The notes under the pieces are model-generated. The model did no database searches and had not been told where the DNA came from. It saw only the letters and a program-made list of their open reading frames with translations. DNA of 8,852 nucleotides, from contig DGAU01000021.1 in NCBI GenBank assembly GCA_002384055.1, positions 1-8,852 of the forward strand, given 5' to 3'. Positions 5,935-8,852 of the stretch are shown here, one piece after another. Made by a program: the position numbers and the translations under genes. Position 1 is the first letter of the stretch; every line of letters starts with the position of its first letter. This DNA comes from Flavobacteriaceae bacterium UBA4022. GTDB lineage: Bacteria; Bacteroidota; Bacteroidia; Flavobacteriales; Flavobacteriaceae.

Positions 5935-7626
5935 CTAAAAACGAGTCGCAAAGGCAATGTGCACTTTTGATTGGCTGATATCAAATCGATTGTTTTGGTC
6001 GAACCCCTGTGCTATTTGTAACTTAAATAGGCCGGCTTTTGTGAGGCTTGCCATGCCAAAGCCCAGTCCGAGTAGCCAATGATTGGATGTGCTATTTGGT
6101 GGACGGAAAAACGCTACATCTGAGATGTGATGGAGATAAAATTGATCATTAAACGCCAAGCGGTATTCGATGTTAATTAAAGTCATAGCACTGGCTTCAA
6201 TGGTGTTTTCATTAAAACCGCGAAGGCTTTGAATACCACCAAAACGATAGGCTTCGTTGGTTTTGATGTCGTTGCCCGAAATATAATCTGTTGTGTTTTT
6301 GACATAAAGGAGATGGTGCTTGGATAGCGCGAATGTGTACATACCCTCTAAATGAAATCGCATTTGATTCTTTTCTATCAAATTAATGGTCCTTTGGCCA
6401 AATGCGCCCTGAATGCCTAGGCTATATTTATGGGGGAATAAAGCGACATCTTGTTTTTCGTAAATTTGGAGTCCTGCCAACCATAATCGCGTCTTGAAGT
6501 TTTCGAAGTCTGGAATGTTAACGGTATTTTGAAGACCCGAATTTGATTCTATGGTTTTGTGGCCGATACTCCAAGAGACGTTTGATTTTTGCTGGTAGTC
6601 TATTTGTAATGCTTTTTGGGTCGTGGTAAATGAGGAGTCTTTGCGAAATAACTGTAGTTCAGCACTTATGCCAAAAGGAGCTTCAAATAAATAGGGCCAC
6701 TTTGCCTTAAGGCCTAAACGCTGCTGCTCCTGTCCATCGCCTTTAAAATCGATGTTCAGTTCTTCGCCATAGTCGAGATTATTGGATAGGTCTATGGTTA
6801 AATAACCATTAAAGCTGAGCTGTTGGGTTTCTGGATCAGTAGCAAAACCAAGAAGTCCGTCAAACGAATTGTTATTTTTTTTTTCGAGATAGAGGTATAA
6901 TGTGGTTGCTTCTTCTTCAAAAAGAGTTTCAGTCGGTTTTGTAATATTAAAATAAGGAATTTGGTTCAGTTTCTTGTCGAGAGGCGCGAGTGCGTCAGGG
7001 CCAAAATTCATCGGGAGTTTTAATCCGCCTTGATGGGTTAAAATGGCTTTGGATACTTCGGGATAACCAATGATAACCAAATGTCGCATGATTCTTTTGG
7101 GATAAAGTTTGGCATGAATACTTCCTTTAAGTTGGGGAAACGTATCTTTTTCGAGGAGCCGCAAGGCGATTTCAGAAAATGGATCATATTCCTGGGCTAC
7201 CTTATAGCTGAGCTGCTCCATAAATTCAGCTGCGTATTTAACAGGGATCATCATTAAAGTGTCTTTGGCGGGGCTCTTGTTTTCTGATTGAACAAATGGA
7301 GTGAGAGCAGCAGGTATGGTAACTGCGATTGTTTGCCATTGTTCACCCATGCGAATCAATACCTCATATCGCTCTTTATTAATATTTTGTGGCAGACCAC
7401 TTACGGCATCGATATAGCCCAACATCTGAAGTTGTTCTATAATGGCTTTCGTTTCGTTGTTAATGTCCCGAATTGAGGCGTATGCCCTTTTCGTTTCAAT
7501 CGCATTTAATATTTCCTGGTTTTTAGTGCTCGAAGCGCTATAGGTCACCGTCAAATTTTGACCAAATGAAATGGTCTGAATGCAGAGCACAAGGCCTAAA
7601 AAAAGATATGGTTTAAAGAAGGTCAT
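5935..7626 (-). CDS. Omp85-superfamily outer-membrane protein (POTRA + beta barrel)
   Basis: The preferred start is the ATG at 7626, giving 563 residues with a clean signal peptide (MTFFKPYLFLGLVLC..., cut near SFG-QN at 22/23). A TTG at 7647 would add seven residues but lies inside a promoter-like element and spoils the signal peptide. Residues about 35-105 (IIEQLQMLGY, then YEVLIRMGEQWQTIAV) look like a first POTRA domain; a helical linker follows. Residues about 177-249 (KRIMRHLVIIGYPEV, LNQIPYFNITKP, TTLYLYLEKK) have the classic POTRA pattern. The barrel runs from about 252 to 563, room for 16 strands, and contains SLRGF (467-471), matching the conserved L6-loop (V/I)RG(F/Y) motif of Omp85 proteins. 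It ends in a C-terminal Phe. The family inserts or secretes proteins across the outer membrane (BamA, TamA, TpsB). This protein is smaller than BamA and most like TpsB/TamA in build; no TpsA partner is visible. The specific role is unknown. Confidence 0.8.
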   Translation of the reverse strand: MTFFKPYLFLGLVLCIQTISFGQNLTVTYSASSTKNQEILNAIETKRAYASIRDINNETKAIIEQLQMLGYIDAVSGLPQNINKERYEVLIRMGEQWQTIAVTIPAALTPFVQSENKSPAKDTLMMIPVKYAAEFMEQLSYKVAQEYDPFSEIALRLLEKDTFPQLKGSIHAKLYPKRIMRHLVIIGYPEVSKAILTHQGGLKLPMNFGPDALAPLDKKLNQIPYFNITKPTETLFEEEATTLYLYLEKKNNNSFDGLLGFATDPETQQLSFNGYLTIDLSNNLDYGEELNIDFKGDGQEQQRLGLKAKWPYLFEAPFGISAELQLFRKDSSFTTTQKALQIDYQQKSNVSWSIGHKTIESNSGLQNTVNIPDFENFKTRLWLAGLQIYEKQDVALFPHKYSLGIQGAFGQRTINLIEKNQMRFHLEGMYTFALSKHHLLYVKNTTDYISGNDIKTNEAYRFGGIQSLRGFNENTIEASAMTLINIEYRLAFNDQFYLHHISDVAFFRPPNSTSNHWLLGLGFGMASLTKAGLFKLQIAQGFDQNNRFDISQSKVHIAFATRF

Positions 7627-7644
7627 GAAATTGTTGCAGTGTGC

Positions 7645-7652
7645 CAAATGTA
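7645..7652 (-). promoter_or_regulatory. Promoter -7 element for the Omp85-like gene
   Basis: The minus strand carries TACATTTG, a perfect TAnnTTTG match. Transcription would begin around 7639, about a dozen bases before the ATG at 7626. No TTG is present at the usual 17-23 base spacing upstream, so the -33 half is missing or degenerate. The TTG that could be read as an upstream start codon overlaps this box, which argues against translation starting there. Confidence 0.45.
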
Positions 7653-7723
7653 ACGTAGAAACTCAATTTTTCTTGTGTATTGCCTTAATTTTTGAGTTTG
7701 GTGCAAATTAATCATATGCCCTG

Positions 7724-7754
7724 TTGTTATTATTCATTTTTATTTTTACCTTTG
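7724..7754 (+). promoter_or_regulatory. Promoter of the rpsL-rpsG-fusA operon
   Basis: TTG (7724-7726) is followed after exactly 20 bases by TACCTTTG (7747-7754), a full match to the Bacteroidota sigma-A pattern, with GCCGCCC directly downstream. The start site should lie near 7760, leaving a leader of about 50 AT-rich bases. As the promoter of a highly expressed ribosomal operon it is expected to be strong. It diverges from the Omp85-like gene within a 184-base region. Confidence 0.75.
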
Positions 7755-7798
7755 CCGCCCTTTTACAGGGGAAATTATATCATTTAATTAAGTATAAC

Positions 7799-7803
7799 AA
7801 GGA
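7799..7803 (+). promoter_or_regulatory. Shine-Dalgarno-like sequence of rpsL
   Basis: AAGGA ends seven bases before the ATG at 7811, a good distance for ribosome binding. It fixes the rpsL start at 7811 rather than at the in-frame TTG at 7724. Recognisable Shine-Dalgarno sequences are uncommon in Bacteroidota, and the SusC and SusD genes here lack them. Confidence 0.6.
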
Positions 7804-7810
7804 TTTTTAT

Positions 7811-8185
7811 ATGCCAACTATTTCACAATTAGTACGAAAAGGAAGAGCCAAAATAACCAAGAAGAGTAAATCGGCTGCTTTGGATTCGTGTCCGCAACGT
7901 CGCGGAGTGTGTACGCGTGTATATACGACTACTCCTAAGAAACCAAACTCAGCGATGCGTAAAGTAGCGCGTGTTCGGTTAACTAACGGAAAGGAAGTAA
8001 ATGCGTACATCGGAGGCGAAGGACACAATTTACAAGAGCACTCGATAGTATTGGTTAGAGGTGGAAGGGTGAAAGATTTGCCAGGAGTACGTTACCACAT
8101 TGTAAGGGGTGCTTTGGATACCGCAGGTGTCCAGGGTCGTTTACAAAGAAGGTCTAAGTACGGTGCAAAACGCCCTAAGAAGTAA
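7811..8185 (+). CDS. rpsL: 30S ribosomal protein S12
   Basis: S12 sits at the 30S decoding centre and helps monitor codon-anticodon pairing. The 124-residue product matches the family along its whole length, including PQRRGVCTRVYTTTPKKPNS (28-47), GGEGHNLQEH (68-77) and RGGRVKDLPGVRYH (83-96). The lysines at 43 and 88 (42 and 87 in mature E. coli numbering), where streptomycin-resistance changes occur, are both present, so the allele looks like the sensitive form. Asp89, the residue methylthiolated in E. coli, is also kept. The frame extends upstream to a TTG at 7724, but that would add a hydrophobic 29-residue leader unknown in S12 and would start inside the promoter; MPTISQLVRKGR at 7811 is the family start. 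First gene of the str operon, 24 bases before rpsG. Confidence 0.98.
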   Translation: MPTISQLVRKGRAKITKKSKSAALDSCPQRRGVCTRVYTTTPKKPNSAMRKVARVRLTNGKEVNAYIGGEGHNLQEHSIVLVRGGRVKDLPGVRYHIVRGALDTAGVQGRLQRRSKYGAKRPKK

Positions 8186-8209
8186 TTAAAAAACTTTTAA
8201 AGAGAAGAC

Positions 8210-8686
8210 ATGAGAAAAAGACAAGCGAAAAAGAGACCGCTTTTGCCAGATCCTAAGTTTAACGATCAATTGGTGACAAGATTTGTCAACAACATGATGT
8301 GGGACGGTAAGAAATCAGTCGCTTTCAAAGTATTTTACGATGCAATCGATATCGTAGAGAGTAAAAAGCCAGACGATGAGAAATCAGCACTAGAAGTGTG
8401 GAAAGATGCGTTGTCTAACGTAATGCCTCACGTAGAGGTGCGCAGCCGACGTGTCGGTGGAGCAACATTCCAGATTCCACATCAGATCAGACCGGACCGA
8501 AAGATAGCTACGGCTATGAAATGGTTGATCGGGTATGCTAGAAAGCGTAACGAAAAATCCATGGCCCAAAAGTTAGCAGCAGAAGTACTGGCTGCGGCGA
8601 AAGAAGAAGGTGCCGCGGTTAAAAAACGTATGGATACGCATAAAATGGCAGAGGCTAACAAAGCATTTTCACATTTTAGATTCTAA
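8210..8686 (+). CDS. rpsG: 30S ribosomal protein S7
   Basis: S7 binds the 3' major domain of 16S rRNA, starts assembly of the 30S head and lines the exit site. The product has 158 residues, about the family's usual length. Recognisable segments are DPKFNDQLVTRFVNNMMWDG (14-33), the highly conserved VEVRSRRVGGATFQIP (75-90), and the C-terminal RMDTHKMAEANKAF (140-153). The start at 8210 gives the expected basic MRKRQAKKRP N-terminus; only a weak purine stretch (AAAGAGAAG) precedes it. The 24-base gap after rpsL is much shorter than the E. coli rpsL-rpsG spacer where S7 represses its own operon, so that particular feedback site is probably absent. fusA follows after five bases. Confidence 0.98.
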   Translation: MRKRQAKKRPLLPDPKFNDQLVTRFVNNMMWDGKKSVAFKVFYDAIDIVESKKPDDEKSALEVWKDALSNVMPHVEVRSRRVGGATFQIPHQIRPDRKIATAMKWLIGYARKRNEKSMAQKLAAEVLAAAKEEGAAVKKRMDTHKMAEANKAFSHFRF

Positions 8687-8691
8687 TTGGG

Positions 8692-8852
8692 ATGGCTAGA
8701 GATTTAAGATTAACGCGAAATATTGGAATTGCAGCGCATATTGATGCGGGTAAGACCACGACAACAGAACGCGTGTTATATTATACCGGAGTTAGTCACA
8801 AAATCGGTGAAGTTCATGATGGCGCAGCCACTATGGACTGGATGGAGCAAGA
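8692..8852 (+). CDS. fusA: Elongation factor G, N-terminal part
   Basis: Elongation factor G is the GTPase that drives ribosomal translocation and, with ribosome recycling factor, ribosome recycling. Only the first 53 codons are inside the window; the gene runs off the right edge. The start MARDLRLTRNIGI is followed by the G1/P-loop AHIDAGKT (15-22), then TTTERVLYYTG and the switch-I approach ATMDWMEQ, all typical of bacterial EF-G. The GITI effector threonine lies just past the end. The ATG is five bases after the rpsG stop (TTGGG between them), so the genes are cotranscribed and possibly translationally coupled. Whether this is the main EF-G or a paralogue cannot be told from this fragment, but its position after rpsL-rpsG points to the main copy. 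Confidence 0.95.
   Translation, partial: MARDLRLTRNIGIAAHIDAGKTTTTERVLYYTGVSHKIGEVHDGAATMDWMEQ

Noticed and set aside
7724..7810. A 29-residue hydrophobic N-terminal extension of S12
   Set aside because: It would start at a TTG that is the -33 promoter element and would run through the -7 box. S12 proteins do not carry such leaders, and the ATG at 7811 has a Shine-Dalgarno sequence and the family N-terminus.
8041..8105. Streptomycin-resistance variant in S12
   Set aside because: The key positions Lys43, Lys88 and Pro91 (counting Met1) all hold the wild-type residues.

Overview
The window reads as chromosomal DNA of a Bacteroidota member, most likely of the class Flavobacteriia. The evidence is a SusC/SusD outer-membrane pair, lipoproteins with Bacteroidota-type signal peptides, AT-rich start regions mostly without Shine-Dalgarno sequences, and several matches to the Bacteroidota sigma-A promoter (TTG about 20 bases upstream of TAnnTTTG). 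No tRNA, rRNA, insertion sequence, integrase, CRISPR array or phage gene was seen.

Layout: the left two thirds lie on the minus strand. Reading leftwards from the centre come an Omp85-superfamily beta-barrel protein (5935-7626), a spacer with a candidate promoter and an inverted repeat, then a tight SusC - SusD - small lipoprotein operon (5687 down to 183, gaps of 19 and 14 bases). A strong hairpin terminator (129-156) closes the operon. A new minus-strand promoter (84-115) follows, with the first codons of a further secreted or envelope protein gene (53 down to 1) that runs off the left edge. The right part is on the plus strand and diverges from the Omp85-like gene: a near-consensus promoter (7724-7754), then rpsL, rpsG and the start of fusA, which is the beginning of the str ribosomal-protein operon.

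How the genes fit together: SusC and SusD should form a TonB-dependent pedal-bin importer in the outer membrane, and the small lipoprotein is probably an accessory surface component. No glycoside hydrolase, peptidase, sigma/anti-sigma pair or sensor regulator is visible, so this does not look like a classical polysaccharide utilisation locus. Its position beside the str operon and an Omp85-like protein makes a housekeeping or peptide/nutrient-uptake role at least as likely. The str operon part is ordinary.

The most useful points beyond the obvious are the hidden signal-peptide gene and promoter at the left edge, two TTG start codons that are better explained as promoter elements, the POTRA plus barrel reading of the 563-residue protein, and the lack of substrate-specific neighbours around the SusCD triad. 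I found no convincing sign of a wholly new system.
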